From: Chitinophagaceae bacterium
Lineage (GTDB): Bacteria > Bacteroidota > Bacteroidia > Chitinophagales > Chitinophagaceae
Length of the DNA stretch: 64,000 bases
Assembly (NCBI GenBank): GCA_016710935.1
Contig: JADJTY010000003.1
Location: 372,001-436,000 of the forward strand
Direction of reading: 5' to 3'
Part shown: piece after piece, positions 8,109 through 17,386 of the stretch
How the letters are laid out: each line of letters begins with the position of its first letter
How positions within the stretch are numbered: position 1 is the stretch's first letter
Made by a program: the position numbers and the translations under genes
The notes under the pieces: model-generated
Databases searched by the model: none
What the model was told of the DNA's origin: nothing
The model's input: the letters and a program-made list of their open reading frames with translations, nothing else

Positions 8109-8345
8109 TTAATGACGAATTCGTATGCGTGGCGGTGGCGGCGGAAGAAGTATTACCGGAGCAGGGGGAAGTGGTAATACTACAACCCTTGGTGCCGGAG
8201 CAGTGGCATGCCGATACTTTCCATTTTTGTAACGAATATTTTTTGAGTGTCCTTTTTTGTAATACTTTTTCTTTTGTGCCGATGTAGATAGGGTTAATCC
8301 TATCATGACCAGGCTAAATAGAAATAAGATTTTTGTTTTCATCAT
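8109..8345 (-). CDS. Small basic secreted protein, proline-rich tail
   Basis: 78 residues (ATG at 8345; a second ATG three bases later is equally possible). A signal peptide (KILFLFSLVMIGLTLSTSA, cut before QKKK) is followed by a very basic stretch (QKKKYYKKGHSKNIRYKNGK) and a proline-rich end with LPLPPAP and LLPPPPPRIRIRH. Similar short, lysine-rich secreted proteins are common and uncharacterised in Chitinophagaceae-type genomes. It has its own terminator, so it is likely monocistronic. Function unknown. Confidence 0.6.
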   Translation of the reverse strand: MMKTKILFLFSLVMIGLTLSTSAQKKKYYKKGHSKNIRYKNGKYRHATAPAPRVVVLPLPPAPVILLPPPPPRIRIRH

Positions 8346-8474
8346 GTTGAAAGTTTATGAGGTAATTTATTCCCCGTTGTTCACTACTAACCAAGAATGG
8401 TGCCAGGCATGAAACAGGTTTTGTAGCATTGATTTATTTGCAGCGGCAGGTTAATGTAAAAGTGTGAATTATGT

Positions 8475-8502
8475 AAAAAGCATAGCGGTATGCTATGCTT
8501 TT
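8475..8502 (-). terminator. Terminator of sucC
   Basis: AAAAGCATAGC (8476-8486), loop GGTAT, GCTATGCTTTT (8492-8502). A perfect 11-bp stem with T-tracts on both strands; it stands 30 bases after the sucC stop. Confidence 0.85.
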
Positions 8503-8532
8503 AAATTATTTATCAGTGTAGAAATGATCGGG

Positions 8533-9744
8533 TCAGGCTACCGCTTTGTTTACCAATTCGGCTGCCTCACTTAACTGGATGGCACTTTGTACCTTCAGGC
8601 CGCTTTCATCAATCAGTTTTTTTGCTACATCAGCATTTGTGCCCTGTAACCTAACAATTATAGGGATATTAATATTGCCAATAGACTGGTACGCATCAAT
8701 AACACCCTGAGCAACCCGGTCACAACGAACAATACCTCCAAAGATATTGATCAATATTGCTTTTACTTTAGGGTCTTTTAAAATTATCCTGAACCCGGCT
8801 TCCACCGTTTGTGCATTGGCCGTACCGCCTACATCTAAAAAGTTGGCTGGTTCACCACCGCTTAATTTGATCATGTCCATGGTTGCCATGGCAAGCCCTG
8901 CACCGTTTACCATGCACCCCACATTACCATCCAGTTTTACAAAGTTCAGGTTGTATTGTCCGGCTTCCACTTCGGTAGGGTCTTCTTCACTCAGGTCTCT
9001 TAACGCTGCAATGTGCGGATGGCGCATTAATGCATTGTCATCAACATTCATTTTACAATCAACCGCAATGATTTTATCATCGCTGGTTTTAAAGAGCGGA
9101 TTAATTTCCAGCATACCGCAATCAGATCCTACATACGCTTTGTACAGATCGCTTACAAATTTTACACAGTTTTTAAAAGCCACGCCACTCAATCCTAAAT
9201 TAAAAGCAATTTTTCTTGCCTGGAAGGGTTCCAGGTTTCCGCCCGGGAAAACCCATTCTTTAAATATTTTTTCAGGCGTATTGTGTGCCACATCTTCAAT
9301 ATTCATACCGCCCTCTGTACTGTACATAATTACATTCTGCCCCTTGGTTCTGTCTAATAAAATAGACAAATAAAATTCCTTTACCGGGCTTGGTCCCTCA
9401 TAGTATACATCCTGGGCTACCAAGATCTTACTCACCAATTTACCTGCCTCACCGGTTTGTATGGTTACCAGGGTACCGCCTAAAATATTTTTAGCAATTT
9501 GTAAAACTTCCTCAGCATTTTTAGCCACTGCCACACCGCGCTGTTCTGAGCCTGCAATTTTTCCTTTACCACGGCCACCCGCATGTATCTGTGCTTTTAT
9601 TACAGCAAACTTGCTTCCATATTGGGTATGAATTTGCCGGTAAGCCTGTTCTGCCTCACCGGGGGTACTGCAGGGTATACCTTCCTGAACCGGAACATTG
9701 TATTTTTTCAATAGCTCTTTAGCCTGGTATTCGTGAAGATTCAT
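8533..9744 (-). CDS. sucC: Succinyl-CoA synthetase (ADP-forming) subunit beta
   Basis: 403 residues. Starts MNLHEYQAKELLKKY, has the ATP-grasp region (GGRGKGKIAGSEQRG), LEINPLFKTSDDKIIAVDCK, the phosphate-site glycine stretch FGGIVRCDRVAQG and the C-terminal GTNADVAKKLIDESG. This is the complete beta subunit of the TCA-cycle enzyme that makes ATP from succinyl-CoA. The partner sucD is not adjacent, as is common in Bacteroidota. A TATCTTCG box (9768 to 9761, minus strand), one base off the TAnnTTTG consensus, lies 16 bases before the ATG. Confidence 0.97.
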   Translation of the reverse strand: MNLHEYQAKELLKKYNVPVQEGIPCSTPGEAEQAYRQIHTQYGSKFAVIKAQIHAGGRGKGKIAGSEQRGVAVAKNAEEVLQIAKNILGGTLVTIQTGEAGKLVSKILVAQDVYYEGPSPVKEFYLSILLDRTKGQNVIMYSTEGGMNIEDVAHNTPEKIFKEWVFPGGNLEPFQARKIAFNLGLSGVAFKNCVKFVSDLYKAYVGSDCGMLEINPLFKTSDDKIIAVDCKMNVDDNALMRHPHIAALRDLSEEDPTEVEAGQYNLNFVKLDGNVGCMVNGAGLAMATMDMIKLSGGEPANFLDVGGTANAQTVEAGFRIILKDPKVKAILINIFGGIVRCDRVAQGVIDAYQSIGNINIPIIVRLQGTNADVAKKLIDESGLKVQSAIQLSEAAELVNKAVA

Positions 9745-9774
9745 AAAAGAAAAATTTTTGCGAAGATAGGAAAG

Positions 9775-9950
9775 TGTTTTGAGTTTTGGGTTTTGGGTTT
9801 TGAGTCAGGAGTTAGCTGTTGTAAAGTGCATATTAAATACGCCAAGATAAAAGCTCAGTAAAGGTATTCAGTACAAGTGAGTGACACAACGATGCTGAGA
9901 TTTGTGCAAATGCCGGTAACACAAAACCTCAAACACACAACCCCAAACTA
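9775..9950. repeat. Intergenic 'word' repeat, GTTTTGG(G/A) units in inverted arms
   Basis: The left part (9775-9803) is a tandem of GTTTTGAG/GTTTTGGG units. The right part (9921-9950) is CAAAACCTC AAACACA CAACCCC, the same words on the other strand. They lie in the gap between the divergent sucC and purine phosphorylase genes. Confidence 0.55.
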
Positions 9951-9978
9951 TACACTTTCCTTTAACAATATCTTACCT

Positions 9979-9986
9979 TACCTTTG
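9979..9986 (+). promoter_or_regulatory. -7 box of the purine nucleoside phosphorylase gene
   Basis: TACCTTTG matches the Bacteroidota -7 consensus TAnnTTTG exactly. It ends 21 bases before the ATG at 10008. An apparent TTG start inside this box is therefore unlikely to be used. Confidence 0.65.
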
Positions 9987-10007
9987 CCCCTTAAAATTGT
10001 TTGGTAT

Positions 10008-10820
10008 ATGATGACAAAAATTAACGAAGCTGTTGCGTTTATTAAAAATATGTACAGTGATAAACCGGCAGTGGGTATAGTTTTAGGCAGCGGGCTGGGT
10101 AGCTTTACAACCGAGATCAATATTGAAAAAGAAATTCCTTATGGCGATATTCCTCATTTTCCGGTAAGCACCGTTGAAGGGCATAGCGGTAAACTGATAT
10201 TTGGAACACTGGGTGGTAAAAAGATTGTAGCCATGGCTGGCCGGTTTCATTTGTACGAAGGTTATTCATCCGAACAGACAGTTTTTCCAATCAGGGTTTT
10301 AAAATTTCTGGGTATTGAAACCTTACTGGTGAGCAATGCTGCGGGTGGTGTTAATCCTGCTTTTCAGGTGGGCGATCTGATGATCATCACCGACCATATC
10401 AGCCAGTTTGCACCCAATCCGCTGATCGGCAAAAATTATAAAGAACTGGGCCCCCGGTTTCCGGATATGAGTGAGCCTTATAAGAAACGCCTGGTTCAAA
10501 AAATGAGGGATATAGCAACTCAGAAAAATATCAGGTTAAGAGAAGGAGTGTATGTGGCTGTTACGGGCCCTACATTTGAAACACGTGCCGAATATAAAAT
10601 GATACTTACGCTGGGCGGCGATGCAGTAGGCATGAGTACCGTACAGGAAGTGATTACGGCCGTACATATGGGTCTGCCGGTTTTTGCCATGAGTGTGATA
10701 ACGGATGTGGGTATACGCGAAGAAGAAAATGTAATCACACATGAAGAAGTGTTGGAGGCTGCCAGGGCAGCTGAACCCAATTTTAAGGCATTATTTTGCG
10801 AACTGATTGCACAATTATAA
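10008..10820 (+). CDS. Purine nucleoside phosphorylase
   Basis: 270 residues from the ATG at 10008 (another ATG follows at 10011). Features of the trimeric PNP-I family (inosine/guanosine type): IVLGSGLGSF with the phosphate-binding serine, EGHSGKLIFG, MAGRFHLYEGY, SNAAGGVNPAFQVGDLMIIT, GPTFETRAEYKMI, and GMSTVQEVITAVHMGL. It splits purine nucleosides with phosphate to base and ribose-1-phosphate. The -7 box at 9979-9986 supports this start rather than an upstream TTG. The porin gene follows after 10 bases, so the two may be cotranscribed. Confidence 0.95.
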   Translation: MMTKINEAVAFIKNMYSDKPAVGIVLGSGLGSFTTEINIEKEIPYGDIPHFPVSTVEGHSGKLIFGTLGGKKIVAMAGRFHLYEGYSSEQTVFPIRVLKFLGIETLLVSNAAGGVNPAFQVGDLMIITDHISQFAPNPLIGKNYKELGPRFPDMSEPYKKRLVQKMRDIATQKNIRLREGVYVAVTGPTFETRAEYKMILTLGGDAVGMSTVQEVITAVHMGLPVFAMSVITDVGIREEENVITHEEVLEAARAAEPNFKALFCELIAQL

Positions 10821-10830
10821 GTTTAGATTG

Positions 10831-12837
10831 ATGAAGCAACTCATTGCCCTCATAATATTCGTTTTTTGTGTTCAGTATGCTCATGCACAGGAACCCGATG
10901 TTATTAACCAGATTGGTGGCAGAATTAAAAATATCGGCGGGGCCACTTCCGGAGGGAGAAAAGACACCATCGGTTTTGTCCGTCGGGATGACAGAAAGGA
11001 TTCCATTTCCATTACGTATAAATATCTCGATTCCATCCGCAGCATTCCTTTCGATTCATCCATCAATGATTTTGATAAGTATTTTACAGTTCCCTCATCT
11101 TATATTTCCCTCGGTAATAACGGTGCCGCCGCTTATTCCTTAATTTATAAGCCCAATGCCAAACCCGGTTGGGATGCAGGCTTTCATGCATTTGATCTTT
11201 ACCGGTATACGTTGGAAGAATCAAAATTTTATAAAACCAACAGGCCTTTTACACAACTAAGTTACCAACTGGCATCCGGTAAAGAACAGGTGATCAGGGC
11301 GCTTCATACGCAAAATCCCAGGCCCAACCTGGGCTTTGGATTTGATTACCGCCTGGTAAGTGCCCCCGGATTTTTTACCAATCAAAATACCAACCACAAA
11401 AGTTACCGGTTATTTGGTAACTACCAGGGCAAACGTAAAAGATATGCTGCCTCTGTTATTTTAGTAGGCAACACCAATAAAGCTTCTGAGAATGGCGGGA
11501 TAAAATATGACAGTTCCTTATCTGATCCCAACCTTAAAAAAAGATTCTCTATTGATGTGAACCTGGGGAATGGAAGTAACTCCGAGTTCAATCCCTTCAG
11601 CACAACCATTACTACGGGCAATGTGTATAAAGACTTTACTTTTTTTGTACGCCAATCATTTGATATTGGTAAAAAAGATTCCATTGCCATTAATGACTCT
11701 ACTACCGAGTATTTATTTTATCCAAAACTAAGGGTGCAGCATAGTTTTGCTTATAGCACTTATAATTATTTGTTCAGGGATGACCTGGCAGATTCAGTCA
11801 TTTACAGAAACTGGTACGATACCGCTGTAAAGATCGGTAAAGACAGTTTTTTTGTAAAGGAAAGATGGGCGGTGATGAGTAATGATATTACTTTATTGCA
11901 GTTTCCGGATACAAAAAATCCGGGCCAGTTTATTGCTGCCGGGGTAAAGTTTGAAAATATAAAAGGAGAGTCCGTTACCGGAACAAGAAATTTGTACAAC
12001 TTTATTGTTCATGGCGAATACCGCAATAAAACCCGTAATAAATTATGGGATGTTTTGGCCAAAGGAGAGTTTTATGTGAATGGTTTAAATGCCGGCGACT
12101 ACAGTGCCTACGCCACCATTGCCCGGCATATCAATAATAAATTGGGCGATATCCGCTTGTTTTTTAAAAATGTAAGCCGAACGCCTTCTTTTATTTTTGA
12201 TAATGCTTCCGGGTTTAATTTTAAGAACCCCGGCCTTACCAAAAAGGAAAACATCATTTCATTTGGCGCTGATGCAGCCAACCGGTTTATTAACCTGGGT
12301 TTTAAAAATCATGTCATAAACAACCTGGCCTTTTTTACCGATTATTATCGTACCGCACAAAGCAGTAAGATCATCAACCTGTTGCAGGTATATGGCTCTA
12401 AAAAAATTAAACTTACCAAAAGGTGGAACTTGTATGCCGATGTTACTTTTCAGCAAACAGATGGCAGCGCACCCATAAAAGTGCCCTTGCTTTTTACCAG
12501 AACCCGGCTGGCCTACGAAGGCGTTTTCTACAAAAACCTGAATTTGAGTACCGGCCTGGAAGCCAGGTATTTTACACCGTTTGAATCTTATAATTATTCT
12601 CCCGTAATGGGGCAATTTATGCCTCAGGATACATTTAAACTGAAGAACCTGCCTGATATTTCAGCCTTCTTTCATTTTCGCATTAAATCATTTTCCGCAT
12701 TCATAAGGGCCGAGAATTTAAACACGGTAAGTTTTGCCAATGGCTTTGGCTTTACCAACAACAATTTCGCTGCACCGCATTTTCCTACCCAGGGTTTTAT
12801 ACTGCGTTTTGGCATTCGATGGGGTTTTGTGAATTAA
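10831..12837 (+). CDS. Putative porin (outer-membrane beta-barrel, Bacteroidota family)
   Basis: 668 residues from the ATG at 10831, which begins the signal peptide MKQLIALIIFVFCVQYAHA. The mature part has alternating aromatic/polar strands throughout and segments I recognise from the Bacteroidota 'putative porin' family: LGNNGAAAYSLIY, GWDAGFHAFDLYRY, then NRPFTQLSYQLASGKEQ and LHTQNPRPNLGFGFDYRL. The last strand ends ILRFGIRWGFVN with terminal aromatic residues. Substrate unknown. An upstream TTG in frame would only add a non-signal leader. Confidence 0.8.
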   Translation: MKQLIALIIFVFCVQYAHAQEPDVINQIGGRIKNIGGATSGGRKDTIGFVRRDDRKDSISITYKYLDSIRSIPFDSSINDFDKYFTVPSSYISLGNNGAAAYSLIYKPNAKPGWDAGFHAFDLYRYTLEESKFYKTNRPFTQLSYQLASGKEQVIRALHTQNPRPNLGFGFDYRLVSAPGFFTNQNTNHKSYRLFGNYQGKRKRYAASVILVGNTNKASENGGIKYDSSLSDPNLKKRFSIDVNLGNGSNSEFNPFSTTITTGNVYKDFTFFVRQSFDIGKKDSIAINDSTTEYLFYPKLRVQHSFAYSTYNYLFRDDLADSVIYRNWYDTAVKIGKDSFFVKERWAVMSNDITLLQFPDTKNPGQFIAAGVKFENIKGESVTGTRNLYNFIVHGEYRNKTRNKLWDVLAKGEFYVNGLNAGDYSAYATIARHINNKLGDIRLFFKNVSRTPSFIFDNASGFNFKNPGLTKKENIISFGADAANRFINLGFKNHVINNLAFFTDYYRTAQSSKIINLLQVYGSKKIKLTKRWNLYADVTFQQTDGSAPIKVPLLFTRTRLAYEGVFYKNLNLSTGLEARYFTPFESYNYSPVMGQFMPQDTFKLKNLPDISAFFHFRIKSFSAFIRAENLNTVSFANGFGFTNNNFAAPHFPTQGFILRFGIRWGFVN

Positions 12838-12838
12838 C

Positions 12839-12960
12839 AGGCAATAGGCAATTGGCAATGGGCAATAGGCAAGGACCCTCCGGCATTTAATAAACAATAA
12901 TTAATAATTTTAACCCGGTACTGTTAAAAATTACCTATTGCTGGTAGCTTATTGCATATT
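12839..12960. repeat. Intergenic 'word' repeat, GGCAATAGGCAATTGGCAAT units
   Basis: 12839-12871 is a run of GGCAAT(A/T/G) units. 12930-12955 carries the inverse words (CCTATTGC, TTATTGC). The region has no coding potential. Confidence 0.55.
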
Positions 12961-12964
12961 TGCT

Positions 12965-12972
12965 TAACTTTG
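12965..12972 (+). promoter_or_regulatory. -7 box of the metal-handling cluster
   Basis: TAACTTTG fits TAnnTTTG exactly and ends 8 bases before the ATG at 12981, so the transcript would have almost no leader. Confidence 0.55.
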
Positions 12973-12980
12973 CATGGCAG

Positions 12981-13367
12981 ATGAAAAAAATATATATCGG
13001 CATACTGGCTTTTGTATACATGGCAGTTTCTTCGGGAGTTGCCCTGGAACTGCATTACTGTATGGGCGATAAAGCCGGTGTTGATCTGTACGGAACTTCA
13101 TCAGACACCTGCGGCAAATGCGGCATGTCTGAGAAAGATAGTGGTTGCTGCCATGATGAGTTTAAGTTTTATAAGTTAAGCGATTCTCATAAAACAGTTT
13201 CAAACAATATCGAATTTGCAGCTTCTTCTATAGCCATCATTAATGATTATCCTGTTTACGACTGGCAACTGCCAAATAATACAGCTTTAACAGCAGTTAA
13301 TAACCATTCTCCCCCTGATTATACAAAACCCGATGTTTGTATAATGAATTGTGTTTTCAGAATTTAG
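12981..13367 (+). CDS. Small secreted cysteine-rich protein of a metal-resistance cluster
   Basis: 128 residues from the ATG at 12981 (MKKIYIGILAFVYMAVSSG, signal peptide). The mature part has ELHYCMGDKAGVDLYG, then CGKCGM, then GCCHDEFKFYKL, and ends with CIMNC. This HYCMG/CGKCGM/GCC pattern is one I associate with small Bacteroidota proteins found beside copper or other soft-metal genes. The cysteine pairs suggest metal binding in the periplasm. The HMA-domain gene follows. Exact role not established. Confidence 0.7.
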   Translation: MKKIYIGILAFVYMAVSSGVALELHYCMGDKAGVDLYGTSSDTCGKCGMSEKDSGCCHDEFKFYKLSDSHKTVSNNIEFAASSIAIINDYPVYDWQLPNNTALTAVNNHSPPDYTKPDVCIMNCVFRI

Positions 13368-13409
13368 AATTGATATTGAATCTTTTCACCGGTAATATAC
13401 TGCCGGTGC

Positions 13410-13437
13410 ATTATGCTATGTGCATAATTTATTTTTT
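13410..13437 (+). terminator. Hairpin with U-rich tail between two metal-cluster genes
   Basis: ATTATGC (13410-13416), loop TATGT, GCATAAT (13422-13428), then TTATTTTTT. Just before it, CACCGG and CCGGTG form a second small hairpin. It may act as an attenuator within the cluster. Confidence 0.6.
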
Positions 13438-13458
13438 CAACATCAAAATTTTAATAAA

Positions 13459-14022
13459 ATGAAAACAATATCATTATTGGCTGCAATTATTTTCAGCCTG
13501 TTTACCATCAACACTTCAACAGCACAATCAGCTACAACCGAAACCATTAAAGTATGGGGCAATTGCGGCATGTGTAAAACCACCATTGAAAAGGCAGCAA
13601 AAAAAGCCGGTGCAAAAAAAGCAGAATGGAATGAAGACAGCAAAGAACTAAAAGTTTCTTATGCAGCAAGTAAAACGTCTTCAGCAAAGATCCAGGAAGC
13701 TATTGCAAAATCTGGTTACGACACACAGGATTTTACAGCCGTAAAATCTGCTTACGATAATTTACATGGTTGCTGCAAATACGACAGGAAAGAAGCAACT
13801 GCTTCCACAGCATCTTACTACTGCCCAATGAAATGCGAAGGAGATAAAATCTATGATAAGGCAGGTACCTGCCCTAAATGCGGCATGAACTTAAAGGAGA
13901 AAAAGGAACCAGCTAAAATGGAGGCAATGAATACATACAGTTGCCCGATGCATGCAGCTGTTACCAGTGCCAAACCCGGCAAATGCCCTGATTGTGGTAT
14001 GGATCTTAAACCAAAGCAATAA
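13459..14022 (+). CDS. Periplasmic HMA-domain protein with two heavy-metal-binding (CPxCGM) motifs
   Basis: 187 residues from the ATG at 13459, with signal peptide MKTISLLAAIIFSLFTINTS. An HMA domain follows with metal motif GNCGMCKT (residues about 32-39) and GCCKY at its end. Then come two short heavy-metal-binding units: YYCPMKC...CPKCGMNL and YSCPMH...CPDCGMDL, the type seen in CusB-like and copper-storage proteins. Together these point to copper (or silver/mercury) capture in the periplasm. It lies between the small cysteine-rich protein and the TonB receptor with a matching HMA domain. Confidence 0.85.
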   Translation: MKTISLLAAIIFSLFTINTSTAQSATTETIKVWGNCGMCKTTIEKAAKKAGAKKAEWNEDSKELKVSYAASKTSSAKIQEAIAKSGYDTQDFTAVKSAYDNLHGCCKYDRKEATASTASYYCPMKCEGDKIYDKAGTCPKCGMNLKEKKEPAKMEAMNTYSCPMHAAVTSAKPGKCPDCGMDLKPKQ

Positions 14023-14062
14023 TTGTTTTAATTACAAGGCGTAATTAAAACAACGCTTAACA

Positions 14063-14098
14063 ACAGTTGCAGGTATAGCAATGCCTGCAACTGTATTT
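14063..14098 (+). terminator. Hairpin upstream of the TonB receptor gene
   Basis: ACAGTTGCAGG (14063-14073) pairs with CCTGCAACTGT (14084-14094), an 11-bp perfect stem with a 10-base loop. The tail is only moderately T-rich. Likely terminator of the preceding gene. Confidence 0.55.
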
Positions 14099-14176
14099 AC
14101 TGTTTTGGATTTATACCCGACCTCTTCAGTGATCTGATAAGGATTCACAACAGTGTTACTTTAAACACCAGGTTTT

Positions 14177-16816
14177 ATGAAACCTCTACAATATGTATTG
14201 GTACTTTACCTGTTTTTTACAGGGATGGTAACCCATGCGCAAAATATAAACTTAACTACAGGAGATACAGCCATATCATTTAAAGTGCATGGCGTTTGTG
14301 AACAATGCAAAGACCGGATTGAAAATGCATTGAAGGTAAAAGGGGTAAGGTCTGCTGTATGGGATATGGAATCTCAACAACTTTCGCTGGTATACAATCC
14401 TGCAAAAATATCTCTTGATAAAATAGAGAACAGGATCGTTGCAGTTGGCCATGATATTGAAAATAAAAAAGCAAAGATCGGTGTGTACAGTGCCTTGCCC
14501 AAATGTTGTCTTTACCGGAACATGGATGCCGCAAAAAATGAAATGAAAAAAGATCCGGTGATAGCCCCGTTGCAGGAGATCATTTACACTATTGATTCTT
14601 CTTCAGCTAAAACTATGCAGCGCAGCAGCGAAAACGGCGTGATAATTATCAAGGGCATTGTTTTGGAAGATGATAACAGGGGTAAATTCAGGCCACTTGC
14701 AAACGCAAGCGTTTACTGGCTTGGCAGTGCACAGGGCGCTATGACAGATAGTACAGGCCTGTTTAGTATTGTTCAGGATAGCAACAACCACAACCTGGTG
14801 GTAAGCTACGCCGGTTACAAGTCGGATACTTTAAATGTGCATGAAAGTACGGAGTTAAAAATTGTGCTGGCATCCAACAAACAGCTAAAGGAAGTGACCG
14901 TGAGCTCGAGGTTGAAAACAACCTACGTAAATAATTACAGTCCTATAAGGACTGAAACCATGTTGAGCACAGAGTTATTAAAAGCTGCCTGCTGTAACCT
15001 CAGCGAAAGTTTTGAAACCAATCCGTCGGTAGATGTTTCCTATAATGATGCTGTTACAGGATCAAAACAAATTCAGTTGTTGGGATTAAGTGGAAACTAT
15101 ACACAGCTTACAGTAGAAAACCTGCCTGGCCCACGTGGTATTGCAACGCCGCTGGGTTTAAATTCTATTGCCGGGCCCTGGATAGAATCGATACAATTGA
15201 CCAAGGGCGTTGGCTCTGTTGCCAATGGTTATGAAAGTATTGCAGGGCAGATCAATGTAGAATTAAAGAAACCCGAGAACAGTGAAAAATTACTGGCAAA
15301 TATTTATGTAAATGATTTTGGTAAAACAGACCTGAACCTGAATCTTGCAAAAAAGATTAGCAATAAATGGTCGGTTGGGTTATTGCTGCACGATGATTTT
15401 TTATACAATACAAAACTTGATTTTAATAAGGATGGTTTTCGTGACCAGCCAACCGGTAACACGCTGAGCCTGGTTAACCGGTATAAATTTGATAACAGTA
15501 AAGGCGTTATGGTACAGTTTGGCATCAAGGTTTTGCAGGATAGAAAAACAGGTGGTGAAACCCGTTTTGACCCCGACTCGGATAAGAACACGACCAACAG
15601 TTATGGACTTGGCATTAATACCGAACGCTATGAAGGTTTTGCAAAAGTGGGATACGTTTTCCCCGCAAAAAAATATAAGAGTATTGGCTTCCAGGCAGCA
15701 GCCATCAGTCATAACCAGGATGCTTATTTTGGATTGACAACCTATAATGCAAATCAAAAAACGGTGTATGCCAATTTAATTTATCAATCTATCATCAGCA
15801 CAACCATACATAAATTCCGCACAGGTTTTAGTTTTGTGTATGATAAGTATGACGAGATCTTTAAAGCGAATCATTACGCAAGAACAGAAGTTGTACCTGG
15901 TGTGTTTGGTGAATATACTTTTACGCCCAATGATAAATTCAGTGCGGTTGTGGGTTTACGGGCAGATCATAACAGTTTGTTTGGATCCTTTATAACACCA
16001 CGTTTAAATCTGAGGTACGAGCCGGTTAAAGGGACCACCATACGGGGAAGTGTTGGCCGTGGACAGCGTACTGCAAATATTTTTGCGGAAAATACCAGCG
16101 TATTTGTTAGTGCAAGGCAGGTTAATATCATAACCACCGATGCAGGTAAAGCTTATGGCCTTGATCCTGAAGTAGCGTGGAATAAAGGGTTGAGTGTTGA
16201 TCAGAAGTTCAGGTTGTTTGGCAATGATGCCTTGCTTACTGTTGATTATTTCAGGAATGATTTCACCAACCAGGTAGTAGTGGATGTGGAAGATGCCAGA
16301 ACAGTGAAGTTTTATAATTTAACGGGCAAGTCTTATTCAAACAGTTTTCAGGCAGCATTGAATATTGAACCACTGAAAAAATTTGAGATACGTTTAGCAT
16401 ACCGGTTTTTTGATGTAAAAACAACTTACAGTGGCAAATTAACCGAGCGTCCGCTGATCTCACGGAACAGGGCTTTTGCCAACCTGGCTTATGCCATACA
16501 GGGATTTAAGTTTGATTATACCATAACTTATAATGGTGAGAAGCGATTGCCGGATACACAGTCAAATCCTGTCATGTACAGGTTACCGTCCTATTCACCC
16601 GGTTTTGTGCTGATGAACACACAGGTTTCAAAAACAGTTGGTAAAAAACAGCCGCTGGATATTTATATAGGTGTAGAAAACCTGGCTAATTTTTTTCAGC
16701 AGGATGTTATTGTAGCTGCTGATCAGCCTTTTAATAATTATTTTGATGCCTCCATGGTATGGGGCCCTGTAAATGGCCGCATGTTTTATGGAGGTGTAAG
16801 ATTCACTATAAAATAA
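14177..16816 (+). CDS. TonB-dependent receptor with an N-terminal HMA metal-binding domain
   Basis: 879 residues. Order: signal peptide (1-21, ends THAQ); HMA domain at about 30-95 with HGVCEQCKDRIENALK and a trailing KCCLYR; a carboxypeptidase-like regulatory domain at about 155-235 (GIVLEDDNRGKFRPLANASV); a plug domain from about 255 (AACCNLSESFETNPSVDVSY, then LTVENLPGPRGIA); and a long beta-barrel ending GRMFYGGVRFTIK. The HMA domain on the periplasmic side of the receptor strongly suggests metal (probably copper) as cargo or signal. Neighbouring HMA proteins support this. The same layout occurs in other Bacteroidota receptors, but the substrate is inferred. Confidence 0.9.
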   Translation: MKPLQYVLVLYLFFTGMVTHAQNINLTTGDTAISFKVHGVCEQCKDRIENALKVKGVRSAVWDMESQQLSLVYNPAKISLDKIENRIVAVGHDIENKKAKIGVYSALPKCCLYRNMDAAKNEMKKDPVIAPLQEIIYTIDSSSAKTMQRSSENGVIIIKGIVLEDDNRGKFRPLANASVYWLGSAQGAMTDSTGLFSIVQDSNNHNLVVSYAGYKSDTLNVHESTELKIVLASNKQLKEVTVSSRLKTTYVNNYSPIRTETMLSTELLKAACCNLSESFETNPSVDVSYNDAVTGSKQIQLLGLSGNYTQLTVENLPGPRGIATPLGLNSIAGPWIESIQLTKGVGSVANGYESIAGQINVELKKPENSEKLLANIYVNDFGKTDLNLNLAKKISNKWSVGLLLHDDFLYNTKLDFNKDGFRDQPTGNTLSLVNRYKFDNSKGVMVQFGIKVLQDRKTGGETRFDPDSDKNTTNSYGLGINTERYEGFAKVGYVFPAKKYKSIGFQAAAISHNQDAYFGLTTYNANQKTVYANLIYQSIISTTIHKFRTGFSFVYDKYDEIFKANHYARTEVVPGVFGEYTFTPNDKFSAVVGLRADHNSLFGSFITPRLNLRYEPVKGTTIRGSVGRGQRTANIFAENTSVFVSARQVNIITTDAGKAYGLDPEVAWNKGLSVDQKFRLFGNDALLTVDYFRNDFTNQVVVDVEDARTVKFYNLTGKSYSNSFQAALNIEPLKKFEIRLAYRFFDVKTTYSGKLTERPLISRNRAFANLAYAIQGFKFDYTITYNGEKRLPDTQSNPVMYRLPSYSPGFVLMNTQVSKTVGKKQPLDIYIGVENLANFFQQDVIVAADQPFNNYFDASMVWGPVNGRMFYGGVRFTIK

Positions 16817-16823
16817 AAAATTT

Positions 16824-17337
16824 ATGAAAAAAATTACTTGTAATGATAATTGTTTTTTTCTCTGTTGCTGCAAACGCACAGGTTAAAAATGTAACCATCC
16901 AGGCAAGCGGATTAACCTGCAGTATGTGCAGTAATTCCATATTTAAAGCATTAAAGACGCTGGATTTTGTGGAAAATGTTGATGCCAATATTAAAACATC
17001 TTCCTTCGATATTTCCTTTAAACCTGCTGCCAATATAGATTTTGATAAACTAAAAGGAAAAGTGGAAGATGCCGGTTTTTTTGTTGCAAATTTCACCGTG
17101 ACATACAATTTTGATGATCTTGCTGTTTCCAATGACAAGCACATCAATGTAGGAAACAGTATTTTTCATTTTTTAAATGTGAAGGAAGGTATTTTATCGG
17201 GTGATAAAAAAATACGTTTGCTTAATAAAGGTTTTGTCTCGGCAAAGGAATTTAAAAAGAATAGCAGCCTTACAAAAATGGCCTGTTATAAAACCGGGGA
17301 AGAGCAAAAGAAGCGGGTTTTTCATGTAACCATTTAA
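16824..17337 (+). CDS. Secreted HMA-domain protein, signal peptide broken by a one-base frameshift
   Basis: From ATG 16843 the frame reads MIIVFFSVAANAQVKNVTIQ and then an HMA domain with GLTCSMCSNSIFKALK. The natural start is the ATG at 16824, 8 bases after the receptor stop, but the run of seven A at 16827-16833 puts it out of frame. With six A it would read MKKLLVMIIVFFSVAANAQ, a perfect signal peptide. So the true protein is about 170 residues with a single HMA domain (CSMC) and a C-terminal region I cannot assign (ending KKRVFHVTI). The indel is probably a sequence error. Part of the metal cluster. Confidence 0.75.
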
Positions 17338-17386
17338 TTGACCAGGGCACAGGGATAAAACTGTGCTGATTTTAATTTAGTAACTG

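Noticed and set aside
8747..9373. 208-codon open frame antisense to sucC
   Set aside because: It is the mirror of a highly conserved gene and has no independent start signals or domain.
12960..12980. TTG start for the cysteine-rich metal protein
   Set aside because: It overlaps the -7 box and would add residues before a clear signal peptide.
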